DNA from: Aureispira sp.
GTDB taxonomy: Bacteria > Bacteroidota > Bacteroidia > Chitinophagales > Saprospiraceae
Assembly (NCBI GenBank): GCA_024222455.1
Contig: JAAEPD010000015.1
Location: 1 to 38,512, forward strand
Length of the DNA: 38,512 bases
Direction of reading: 5' to 3'
The notes under the pieces are model-generated. The model worked only from the letters and a program-made list of their open reading frames with translations. It made no database searches and was not told the DNA's origin. The translations under genes and the position numbers were made by a program. Below, piece after piece: positions 18,801 through 25,767 of this stretch. The stretch's first letter is position 1. The number at the start of each line of letters is the position of its first letter.

Positions 18801-19315
18801 CCTGCAGAATGACAAGAATCTTGGATAAAGATGATATTTTCACAATTGTCTGATCGTTCCCATAATTTTCGGATTAAAAACCGTATTTCCTTATCTAAAA
18901 TACAACGCACTTCTTGTCCATTTTTTTTCACTCGTGCATCATAAGGGACTAAAGCTTGTACGGTCCCTGTTGGTTCATTAAAATATGGATGAGCAGGTTC
19001 GGTAGTACCATGTCCTGCATAAAAAAAGATGGCATAATCATCCTTTTTCACCTTATTAATCAGGTGTTTATTGAATTGCTCCAAAATGTTTGCTCTAGTT
19101 GGTAAGATTGCACCAAAGGTTTTCTCATCAGTCTTGCCTCGTTCACTAAAAAGAGTGACCGTATGAAATTTATATTGATCTTTATCAATGTTTTCATCTA
19201 GATAGGCCATCATCCGTTTAGCATCATTAACACAACCAGATAGGTGTGAGATACCACTAGTTCTATCATAGGCATCTACCCCCACAAACAGGGCATATAC
19301 ATTATTCTTAGCCAT
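15860..19315 (-). CDS. Large caspase-family (peptidase C14) protein
   Basis: The first ~500 of 1151 residues form a caspase-fold peptidase. The start is typical (YALFVGVDAYD, then LSGCVNDAKRM), the catalytic His is H102 (FFYAGHG) and the catalytic Cys is C168 (IFIQDSCHSAG), both present. The small-subunit part appears at about 399-495 (HLHMAACSSYQYAYE, GGVFTNTIL). Between them is an acidic, Thr/Glu/Lys-rich insertion (about 174-395) holding two related units that start at YPKAIWDKL (~226) and YPQEVLEQL (~289). The remaining ~650 residues match no family I recognise. They are predominantly beta-like and include a strongly basic segment (PKWHRRRRVRV) and a low-complexity tail (EEKEEDF). There is no signal peptide or membrane helix, so it is probably cytosolic. 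It is the last gene of the cluster, 75 bp after the third STAND-arm gene. A protease effector or executioner role is inferred. Confidence 0.88.
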   Translation of the reverse strand: MAKNNVYALFVGVDAYDRTSGISHLSGCVNDAKRMMAYLDENIDKDQYKFHTVTLFSERGKTDEKTFGAILPTRANILEQFNKHLINKVKKDDYAIFFYAGHGTTEPAHPYFNEPTGTVQALVPYDARVKKNGQEVRCILDKEIRFLIRKLWERSDNCENIIFIQDSCHSAGASRMAEAVKSINNAMNKAKEAGIEGVEAFEETSTNGDTSKDTSVTTTTDDDEINGYPKAIWDKLTGQEQATLKHGGSYDSLKLKAEGNDAVKELIEKVDALMKEHQDNVAEKESKVDYPQEVLEQLSASEQKELSFYKNGIQKGSDLDKKLEKLMAEYAENQKPQDENRDGEEELTVEAKPEARFLPPNGAGHIEWEEGDQAIKQIMSLYSGFDIKSRGGSNNSQQKEPFDVAFPQGNHLHMAACSSYQYAYEIKHTDPVTEKAYRGGVFTNTILSLLQKSKNNISYHDLFNRAKLSIDGVFKQTPDMYVKGDVSKRYSYFLGDAIQREITEISSDSYNVEYNTKEGWFIDAGEMQGLPRTEGNVSFIPVYVYELGEEETNLEDKTPNAYLSPVFAHKSMLYADENKVNEQGEPLLTLKEGTSYKAYISPKWHRRRRVRVAVDKPIITHDIANHLASQDRFTTVESLQEADYSIRTEKGSYFLFKIKNGQEELLSTFTAYYRTIKKIEYIGEKKGGAIKIPIAIAKKTTSITRKKTTVTNYFKKVAIKKILSDGTESLDEPTEGAFKEDTKDEKRRTVSYELAAGYCVRGTEVILKALLTDNDADLIKIKLYETEAKNPFKDFRIKNNAELDYYNTYINWIDKPEDNVGKIDYWIGYDGARYFVYADGDIDKQPIFKQTRDTNDTAAWEIIAALQHMTKWYTVAGFKNKIQTEVFKNRDLMLQLKIYQEGAQLEGAKHIDVTVDLQRGVYQVAGKAAKPLFSKEGKGIQDEEIFFLKNPKLKDQRKLHSYGLSGFKYGLVFTNGEKLNARVPDEINQRLFASMMILDDSYGIRTMQSENGCKEVVMRMRDTQKEGVGQITINQDIFDMPQAMKDNPKIKETQIILKIFVAFASFDVSKYMQDGLEPPIDFSNITGIPKITWEGVADTRGLINVRPRSADPGGWAAYHIPIIINRDGPKEEIPIINNNPDGAPEEKEEDF

Positions 19316-19390
19316 AGTTTTAATTAGGTTTAGTAAAATGGGTGTACATTTTACAGGTTTATTATTTATAATTTCCTTGCTACAAAACTG

Positions 19391-20461
19391 CTAATTGCCT
19401 CTGCGATTTTGTAGGTTTTTGATTTGATTTTTGAGTTTATTTTGCAACTGCTTTTGTTCTATTTGCATAGATTGCACACTACTACTTATCTTCCTATTAT
19501 TTTTTGTAAAAATATTCTTGATTTCTCTATCTGAGAGCTCTGTTGTTTTGTATTTAGCCTTTTGTTTCTTTATAATTACAGGCATTTTGGGGTACTTATT
19601 GGCGCTATGTTGTTCTGGATAAGAGATATTAGGATTGTGCAAATCATAGAGTACATTGCAAGCCTGTTTATTGTCATGATTGAGCTCCCAAGAGGTAGCC
19701 GCTAAACGAAATGCATATTTTTCATCACCACTCTCATAAGCTATCCTAGCAAAACTACTCAAAGCAGCAGATCGAGCTATCGCTCGTTCTTCTTCGGCTG
19801 TTTTCATCAACTTTTCGATAAGATCTTTATCCTTCGCTATCTTTTCTTTTTCTTTGGCGATAACTTCTTTTTCTTGGCTTATTGTTTCTTTCTCTTCTTG
19901 AAGTGTTTCATTTTTAGCCGCCAGCAAAATCGTTAATTCTTGCAAAGAATCTCGCTGCTGAGCCAAATTCAACATCAAGCCCTTAATAGTATCATTTTGA
20001 ATATTAATTATGTTGGTTTTATCATCCAGTGCGTCTAAATATTTCTGGCCTAACCTCTTCTCTTCTTCCAACTGCTTAACAGTTCTAGTTAAACTAGCAT
20101 TTTTTGCAATCACATCTGTCTTAAGGTTATCTGCCTCATTTTTACCATTAACCGCTTGCCTCCAAAATATAAGTAATGTAGCGATAACAACAATAACCCC
20201 TAATACTGCAAAAATAAACTTACGCTTAGCTGCATCTTTACTTTTTTTGATGAAATGGAGTTCCTCTTCTTTGAGTGTAATATCTTTGAGATAGGGATTG
20301 ATGTAGTTGAGGTCATCTTGCTTGAGTAGCACACTACTATCTTGATAATAGATGTGACTTGTCCTAATAAAATTAATAACCTTCAAGCGCATTTTATCCT
20401 GCGCAGAAGATTTTTCATAGACCTTCTTAGCTAATGTATCATGTGAGATTTCGACCTTCAC
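19391..20461 (-). CDS. Split STAND membrane arm 3: coiled-coil membrane protein
   Basis: The 356-residue product starts with the segment that follows the NTPase in fused STAND proteins (VEISHDTLAKKVYEK, IYYQDSSVLLKQDDL, INPYLKDITL, a basic KRK), then one transmembrane helix at about 82-100. A long Glu/Lys coiled coil follows (EKETISQEKEVIAKEKEKI). After it comes a helical pair (KYAFRLAATSWELNHDNKQA) that in fused relatives sits just before WD40 repeats. Here there is no WD40 domain; the protein ends in a basic, Gln-rich helix. It is paralogous to the genes at 20,570 and 21,712. The arm is inferred to work with the separate NTPase at 22,728. Confidence 0.75.
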   Translation of the reverse strand: MKVEISHDTLAKKVYEKSSAQDKMRLKVINFIRTSHIYYQDSSVLLKQDDLNYINPYLKDITLKEEELHFIKKSKDAAKRKFIFAVLGVIVVIATLLIFWRQAVNGKNEADNLKTDVIAKNASLTRTVKQLEEEKRLGQKYLDALDDKTNIINIQNDTIKGLMLNLAQQRDSLQELTILLAAKNETLQEEKETISQEKEVIAKEKEKIAKDKDLIEKLMKTAEEERAIARSAALSSFARIAYESGDEKYAFRLAATSWELNHDNKQACNVLYDLHNPNISYPEQHSANKYPKMPVIIKKQKAKYKTTELSDREIKNIFTKNNRKISSSVQSMQIEQKQLQNKLKNQIKNLQNRRGN

Positions 20462-20569
20462 TGTATCAAAATTTAATTGTATTATGTTTGGTAAGCTAAC
20501 ATCTTACTTATTCCTACTCATACAAAATACAATAATATAATGAGCTAAAAAAATTTTGATGCTGCATTC

Positions 20570-21556
20570 CTATCGAAGATACCTTGCTAGGTCACTTTTC
20601 CCCATAGATCCATAGCGTTTTTTAGCATCTACTTCTTGGATAATTCTTTTTATTTTAGAATGAGAGTAGGTTACTTTTGGAATATCCTTAGATAAATATC
20701 CACCTGAATTTTTAGGTACTTTTTTGTGCCCAATCAGATTAATAATATCCATAGCTTGACTGTTGTCTTTATCCATATTCCATGCTGCTCTAGCCAATTG
20801 GAAGGCTTTTTTGTAGTCAGACTCTGAAGGTCTTTCTTTAGAGAGAAATTTTTGTGCTGCTCTACTCAACTTATGAGAACCACTCTGCCCCGACACTCTA
20901 GAATTGAGTTTATTATAGCTTTTTTGGATACGTTGTCGTGCTGCTTTTTCTTCTATCAAGGATGCTTCTAAGGCTTTTTGAGCAACTTTTAATTGTTTAT
21001 TTGTTTTTTCTAGCTGTTCTGTCAAAATAGCCATTTCATTTAGCGCTTCTTGCAATTCTGCTCTTGACAGTTGTTTTGCTGAATCTGCATCGTTTGCCTG
21101 CATTATCAGCACTTCGTGTAAACTATCCTTATAGCGTAAAGAGTCGATCAATATTTTTTGGTAGGCTATTTTAGTATCTAACTCAATCTTTTTTTCATTT
21201 AAATCCATTCGAGCTAAACTCTCCTTTTTGCCCCACTCTAGAGCTCTATTCCACAAGACTACAAATGTGATTAATATAGCAATAGCAACAGCCCATGTAG
21301 CAATAGCTTGTTTGCGACTAGCAAAACGACTAATTGCTATAAATCTAAGTTGAGAAGTAGTTAGGTCTATAGAATCTACATAAGAGGCAATATAGCGAAG
21401 GTCATCCTTTTTAAGTAAGGTTCTACTCTCATTATAATAGGCATAGCGAGTATGGATAAAATTGGCCACTTTTAAGCGCCTTTTATCCTCAGCAGATACT
21501 TTTTCGTATATAGTTTTAGCTAAAGAATCGTGCGATAGCTCTATCTTACTGGACAA
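20570..21556 (-). CDS. Split STAND membrane arm 2: coiled-coil membrane protein
   Basis: The 328-residue product has the same architecture as the 19,391 gene: IELSHDSLAKTIYEKVSAED, YYNESRTLLKKDDL, a transmembrane helix at about 84-102 (AVAIAILITFVVLW), a coiled coil, and the pre-WD40 helical pair (KKAFQLARAAWNMDKDNSQA), again with no WD40 repeats. The C-terminus is basic (SHSKIKRIIQEVDAKKRYG). It is the first gene after an intrinsic terminator at 21,660, so its transcription depends on read-through or on its own promoter, which I could not identify. Function is unknown beyond the inferred STAND partnership. Confidence 0.75.
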   Translation of the reverse strand: MSSKIELSHDSLAKTIYEKVSAEDKRRLKVANFIHTRYAYYNESRTLLKKDDLRYIASYVDSIDLTTSQLRFIAISRFASRKQAIATWAVAIAILITFVVLWNRALEWGKKESLARMDLNEKKIELDTKIAYQKILIDSLRYKDSLHEVLIMQANDADSAKQLSRAELQEALNEMAILTEQLEKTNKQLKVAQKALEASLIEEKAARQRIQKSYNKLNSRVSGQSGSHKLSRAAQKFLSKERPSESDYKKAFQLARAAWNMDKDNSQAMDIINLIGHKKVPKNSGGYLSKDIPKVTYSHSKIKRIIQEVDAKKRYGSMGKSDLARYLR

Positions 21557-21659
21557 TATTGCAGATTTATTTAAAAAAATAGTTGTTTGACCTACTTCAA
21601 CCTATTAGAATTCTTAATTGTTCCTAAGTTATAAATATTTAGTGTTATCCACAAAAAAA

Positions 21660-21685
21660 CACTACTTCATATTGTGGAAGCAGTG
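21660..21685 (-). terminator. Intrinsic terminator inside the cluster
   Basis: On the minus strand a 9-bp stem with one G-U pair (21685-21677 with 21668-21660) and an eight-base loop is followed directly by seven T (21659-21653). It lies 27 bases after the stop of the first arm gene. It would end or attenuate transcripts coming from the CHAT/NTPase part before the second and third arms and the caspase. Confidence 0.75.
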
Positions 21686-21711
21686 CAGTTATTCTTCTTT
21701 TATTTTATAAT

Positions 21712-22452
21712 CTAGAGTTGTTCTAATGTTGCTTCTATGTGAGCTGGGCCATTATCAGTTATAATAAGTTTTTGAGTATAAGGTCTATATCCATCTTGTC
21801 GAATTTGCACATAAACCTCCTCTCCTAAAACCACCTTATCTACCAATAAGTGATTATCAAAGCTACCTTGAGCATTCGTTTTGACTTCTGCTCCACCCAA
21901 ATTGATTCTTGCTTGTTCTATGGGTTGACCATCACTAGATTTCACGGTACATACAAATTGGATAGATACTAACTCTACAGCACCTTCAGGTATAGTTGTA
22001 ACGGCTACAGTATTCTCTTCCATTTTTTTGATATCTCTCTGAAGGAAGAAAATAGAATCTTGCAAATTTTGATTGTATAATGTTGTTTCTTGTGCCAGCT
22101 CGCTAGCCTCATTGGCTCTATTGTGTTCAAATACGGCTATAGAACCAAATAATGAAATACATACTAATCCGATAATTAGGTAATTCTTAAGTCGTGCAGT
22201 TCTCATGATTTTATTTATCTGTCTTCGACTATTGCGGACAAAGGAAGCTTCTTCTTGACTAAGTGTGATTTCGTTTACATAAGGATTGACAAACTTCAGT
22301 TCTTGATCGCTCAAATAAAAATTTGTAGCATTTAGACTAAAGATATATCGATCTTTGACTATCTGCTCTGCTTTAGCTCTAGCCTTGTCCTCAATAGAGG
22401 CTGTTTCGTAAACTTTCTTGGCGATTAGATCGTGTGATAGTTCTATTTTCAT
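21712..22452 (-). CDS. Split STAND membrane arm 1, with C-terminal Ig-like domain
   Basis: The conserved beginning MKIELSHDLIAKKVYET fits a start at 22,452. An in-frame extension to 22,524 adds 24 residues with no similarity to the paralogs, so the shorter 246-residue form is preferred. Segments: the STAND-type linker (FYLSDQELKFVNPYVNEITL), a basic patch, a transmembrane helix (NYLIIGLVCISLFGSIAVF), a short coiled coil, and a C-terminal domain of about 80 residues resembling carboxypeptidase-regulatory/PEGA Ig folds (VKSSDGQPIEQARINLGG, VQIRQDGYRPY). This replaces the helical pair seen in the two paralogs. It follows the NTPase gene and precedes a terminator. The Ig-like domain should lie on the far side of the membrane if the N-terminus is cytosolic; topology is inferred. 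Confidence 0.75.
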   Translation of the reverse strand: MKIELSHDLIAKKVYETASIEDKARAKAEQIVKDRYIFSLNATNFYLSDQELKFVNPYVNEITLSQEEASFVRNSRRQINKIMRTARLKNYLIIGLVCISLFGSIAVFEHNRANEASELAQETTLYNQNLQDSIFFLQRDIKKMEENTVAVTTIPEGAVELVSIQFVCTVKSSDGQPIEQARINLGGAEVKTNAQGSFDNHLLVDKVVLGEEVYVQIRQDGYRPYTQKLIITDNGPAHIEATLEQL

Positions 22453-22626
22453 CTCAGGAATTGGAGTTTTATTTGGGCTTCCAATTTTATATAAGTTTGT
22501 ATTTGATACAACAATAGAGTACAAACTTATTTAGTATAAGTTACACTACATTGAACGTTTTTAGTATCAATAAGTTACAACTTTCTTAACGCCTTTACAA
22601 ATTTTTTAGTTTATAGCCTTTGTAAT

Positions 22627-22642
22627 ATTATTGTGACAATTC
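22627..22642. repeat. Copy 1 of a 16-bp direct repeat near the NTPase stop codon
   Basis: ATTATTGTGACAATTC occurs here and again at 22,727-22,742, exactly 100 bp apart. The core ATTGTGACAAT is itself a palindrome around a central G. Confidence 0.8.
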
Positions 22643-22726
22643 GTGTATTTTTAACTTTATCAAGCTAAAAATAGTAGTAATTTTTTCTAAAAATATAGCA
22701 TTATTAGAAAACTTCATGAACTGATG

Positions 22727-22742
22727 ATTATTGTGACAATTC
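22727..22742. repeat. Copy 2 of the 16-bp direct repeat, covering the NTPase stop codon
   Basis: This copy encodes the last codons of the NTPase on the minus strand (ELSQ and stop). The repeat brackets 84 bp immediately downstream of the gene, at the place where a fused STAND protein would continue. Confidence 0.8.
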
Positions 22743-23798
22743 TCTTAATATGCGCATTTCCTTGAAGCGGCTAATGCAATAATCAATGGTTTTAGACTCT
22801 ATATTTTTGGCTCTTTTGAGCTGTTTTTTGATTTGTGCTACATCTACAGCTTGCTTTGTTCCATTATCAGTAACTAAAGCAAATAAAATATCTAAAGGCA
22901 CTCCTTTTTGCTTGACATTTTGAGTTTTGACTAGTTCTTGTTCTAGCACGTCCAATTGTTCATCTAAAAAGGACGACATTACATCTTCTAGACCTCCTGT
23001 TTGTTTTATTAAATTATCATCAAACTGAATTTTTCGTTGCGTTTTTCCTCTACGTTCTACATCTAAACGATACAATCTATCTAAATAAACTTGAAGATTG
23101 GCTAAATCAATCTGGTGATTTTTATCTCTAAGCTTCTCTATTATTTGAGTAGCTACCTCATCAGGCTTAATCATTTGTATATCATACTCCTGAGTAGTTT
23201 TTATGATCACCTCTTTCAGGTTGGTGCTATTCATTTTTTCTACTCGCAAACGATTATCAAATAAAGTAGGAATAATATCTTCATACTCCGAAAGGTAGGC
23301 AATATACTCCTCTCTCATAGAGATGAGGACTTTGCATTGTAAATGTGCCTCTAGTAATTTATAAAGTTCTTCAAAAAATGCTTTTTGTTGGTCTTTGGTT
23401 GTTAGAATAAAGAGTTCTTCAAATTGATCTAATATTATATATACAGGTTTAAAATAATCTTTATACAGGGTGTTTACTAACTTAATGACCGACGCATTTT
23501 GGTCAAGTTTAGTGATGCAATGACCACGCAACTCTTCTTTGAGTGTAGCAATCATATCATGCCCACGAAGCCTAACAAAAATAGGATTCCAATCCGTTGA
23601 TTCAAACTGGTTGGCTAATCCACAGTTGATCAAACTGGTCTTACCTGTCCCAGAAGCTCCATACAACAACACAAGATTCGTCTCGAACATACGATCGTAT
23701 AGTTCTTCCGTCTCCTGTTTTCGGCCAAAAAAGATTTCTTCGTCTTCTTTGCCGTATGCATCTAAAAACTTGAAGGGGCTGTTCGTTATTTTTGCCAT
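22728..23798 (-). CDS. Stand-alone nSTAND-type NTPase
   Basis: The 356-residue product begins with the usual nSTAND approach (SPFKFLDAYGKEDEEIFFGR), followed by Walker A GASGTGKTS at 47-55 (K53, T54) and Walker B VYIILDQFEELF at 119-130 (D124, E127/E128). A sensor-like ISMREEYIAYL segment and a winged-helix region follow. It ends at RILRELSQ, right where single-chain relatives continue with an ELSHDSLA segment, a membrane helix and WD40 repeats. These proteins act as signal-dependent oligomerising switches that activate an effector. The gene follows the CHAT gene by 46 bp. The missing C-terminal half seems to be supplied by the three arm genes downstream. Confidence 0.9.
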   Translation of the reverse strand: MAKITNSPFKFLDAYGKEDEEIFFGRKQETEELYDRMFETNLVLLYGASGTGKTSLINCGLANQFESTDWNPIFVRLRGHDMIATLKEELRGHCITKLDQNASVIKLVNTLYKDYFKPVYIILDQFEELFILTTKDQQKAFFEELYKLLEAHLQCKVLISMREEYIAYLSEYEDIIPTLFDNRLRVEKMNSTNLKEVIIKTTQEYDIQMIKPDEVATQIIEKLRDKNHQIDLANLQVYLDRLYRLDVERRGKTQRKIQFDDNLIKQTGGLEDVMSSFLDEQLDVLEQELVKTQNVKQKGVPLDILFALVTDNGTKQAVDVAQIKKQLKRAKNIESKTIDYCISRFKEMRILRELSQ

Positions 23799-23844
23799 AA
23801 GCTAGTATATATTAATAAACACCTGACTATAAAATGTTAGCTAT

Positions 23845-25716
23845 TTATCGGATTGTCATATCTTTCTCAAATAATTCAAATTGTCTTTTAAGCACTTCAA
23901 AAGTACTCTCTATATTGTGCTCTTCCCTTCTTCTCCGTCGCCTTCTACGAGAACCTCTCCCATCTTCTGCCTCTCCTGTACTACCTTCGCTGGTTAGCAG
24001 TTGATCAGATCGACGCTCTTGTACTCTATAGATATTATGTATCGTTGTGAAATATTTATACTCTTTCTTTTCTCTATGTGCATAGATAAACAACTGTTGT
24101 TCGGTTGCTCTATCTTCGGTCATACCCTGTCCAAAAGCATTTTTATCTATAATAAAAGGAGATAGATTCAAAAACACAGAAGGATCTTGCATGTTAGGAG
24201 TCAAGACCACAGAAGAATTATTGGCATATTCTGAAAAAGCTTTCGGCTTAGGTCTTCGACTTACAGCTAAGTCAGTCACCTTCACATTTAATCTTCCGAT
24301 ATAGTGATTAAAGGAAGTTTCTAAATGTCTATAGTTTACCACATGAATATCTCGTATCGTAATCAAGTCGTATTTTACAAAGAAAGCAAGATGATATAAG
24401 AGTGTACTTAAATGGTACTCTCCATCAGCACATTTCTGTGTAAGGTTGGTGTTTAACTCATCCCAACGTTCTGTATTTATTGCGCTTTTTAGAGACTCTA
24501 AATATTCATAGGCATTATAAAAATCGCCATGTTTTTCAAACTCCTTGTACAAGCCATCAAACTCACTTACAAAAAGCTCTGTATTAGAGTCTTGCACTAA
24601 TTTTATGGCCTCTATAAAGTTCTTGAAGTAGTCAAACTGGTTAAATTCTCGCTCATTTAGATAAAGCATATCTACCAAGAACCGTTGCATGGCTAAGGAG
24701 TTATTCCGCTTTTCATCCCACATTTGAGACATCATAATGTAAAACAAAAATTGGCTAGAGACTACATAGGTGCTCACTAGCTGCTTTATTCGTTCCACAG
24801 AAGGTTTATCCATATCATCATCCTTGGTGGCCAACAAACGAATCTGCACACCGATAGGCCAAGGAAAATTCTCAATAATAAGGGCTAAAGCATCTCGATC
24901 ATCGACAGGCTCACCATCTTCTGTTACTGCTCGCTCTTCTATCTTTGGGTCATGATCTATCATGCCCTCTATAATATCAGCCAAATAATGATTGACTTTG
25001 TAATCTACATCTTCTGGTCGTGTAACCTTAGAGGTAAAATAGGAAGGTATAGTCCATTGCAAAATATCTTCAGCACCAGTATTGGCATACAAGCCCCAAG
25101 GCATTGCCTCTGCATCTCCAAACAGTGGAGTTGTGCCTTTTTGGACAATAGTAGCATCAAAACTACCTCCATAACGTGTTTTTATTATGGATACGGCTCT
25201 CTGAAAAGCCTCCTCTACAGTTGCGTTGTTGGCAAATGCTCTATAGAAGCTCTCGGCAAACAATACTGCTTTTAGATCATCAATAGGTACAGCTGTTGCA
25301 ATTACGGCTTTCACGCCATTGTTCAACAAACTTTCTACCTGATCTTTGGTAGAACAACCATTAAGAAATACTAATTTTAGATTAGGTAAGTTTCCTAACA
25401 AGGAAGCTAAGCCATCTGCATTTCCAGCATTTTCTTCAAAATATAATCGTTCCCCATCTGCATGACCTGCATAATGGTACATAACGATTCTATTAGCAAA
25501 GCGATCTATCGCCTTCCCTAAATCATCAATTGTCGTGCTTTCTTCCCGATAGACCTCTATAGTGCCTTTATCGTGGTGATAACTCAAAACATCATTTAAG
25601 CGTTTGCTTTCATCTTTGAGCTTGTCTAAGTAAGCATCCTGTTGATTAGCGAATGTCAGCAATATGACAGGACGTTCAACCATATATTTTATGCTATTTG
25701 CTTTTGGCAAAGACAT
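23845..25716 (-). CDS. CHAT-domain cysteine protease
   Basis: The 623-residue product has an N-terminal CHAT (caspase HetF-associated) domain to about residue 215, with catalytic H85 (YHYAGHADG) and C121 (VFLNGCSTKDQ) both present, followed by the usual ATAVPIDD and FAESFYRAFAN elements. The rest is helical: a conserved middle region (around LIIENFPWPIGVQIRLLAT and PSVERIKQLVSTY), which I take as the adaptor part that links to the STAND switch, then a weaker region, a run of eight Arg and a short C-terminal helix. No signal peptide or membrane helix is present. It lies between the coiled-coil gene and the NTPase gene with gaps of about 50 bp, so co-transcription is very likely. Confidence 0.9.
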   Translation of the reverse strand: MSLPKANSIKYMVERPVILLTFANQQDAYLDKLKDESKRLNDVLSYHHDKGTIEVYREESTTIDDLGKAIDRFANRIVMYHYAGHADGERLYFEENAGNADGLASLLGNLPNLKLVFLNGCSTKDQVESLLNNGVKAVIATAVPIDDLKAVLFAESFYRAFANNATVEEAFQRAVSIIKTRYGGSFDATIVQKGTTPLFGDAEAMPWGLYANTGAEDILQWTIPSYFTSKVTRPEDVDYKVNHYLADIIEGMIDHDPKIEERAVTEDGEPVDDRDALALIIENFPWPIGVQIRLLATKDDDMDKPSVERIKQLVSTYVVSSQFLFYIMMSQMWDEKRNNSLAMQRFLVDMLYLNEREFNQFDYFKNFIEAIKLVQDSNTELFVSEFDGLYKEFEKHGDFYNAYEYLESLKSAINTERWDELNTNLTQKCADGEYHLSTLLYHLAFFVKYDLITIRDIHVVNYRHLETSFNHYIGRLNVKVTDLAVSRRPKPKAFSEYANNSSVVLTPNMQDPSVFLNLSPFIIDKNAFGQGMTEDRATEQQLFIYAHREKKEYKYFTTIHNIYRVQERRSDQLLTSEGSTGEAEDGRGSRRRRRRRREEHNIESTFEVLKRQFELFEKDMTIR

Positions 25717-25767
25717 TGTCTAACAATGTCCTATACTGGATTTTAATTAGAATGTTTGTACTATACT

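Noticed and set aside
22453-22524. 24-residue N-terminal extension of the first arm protein
   Set aside because: The paralogs start at the equivalent of the ATG at 22,452, and the extension shows no signal or domain.
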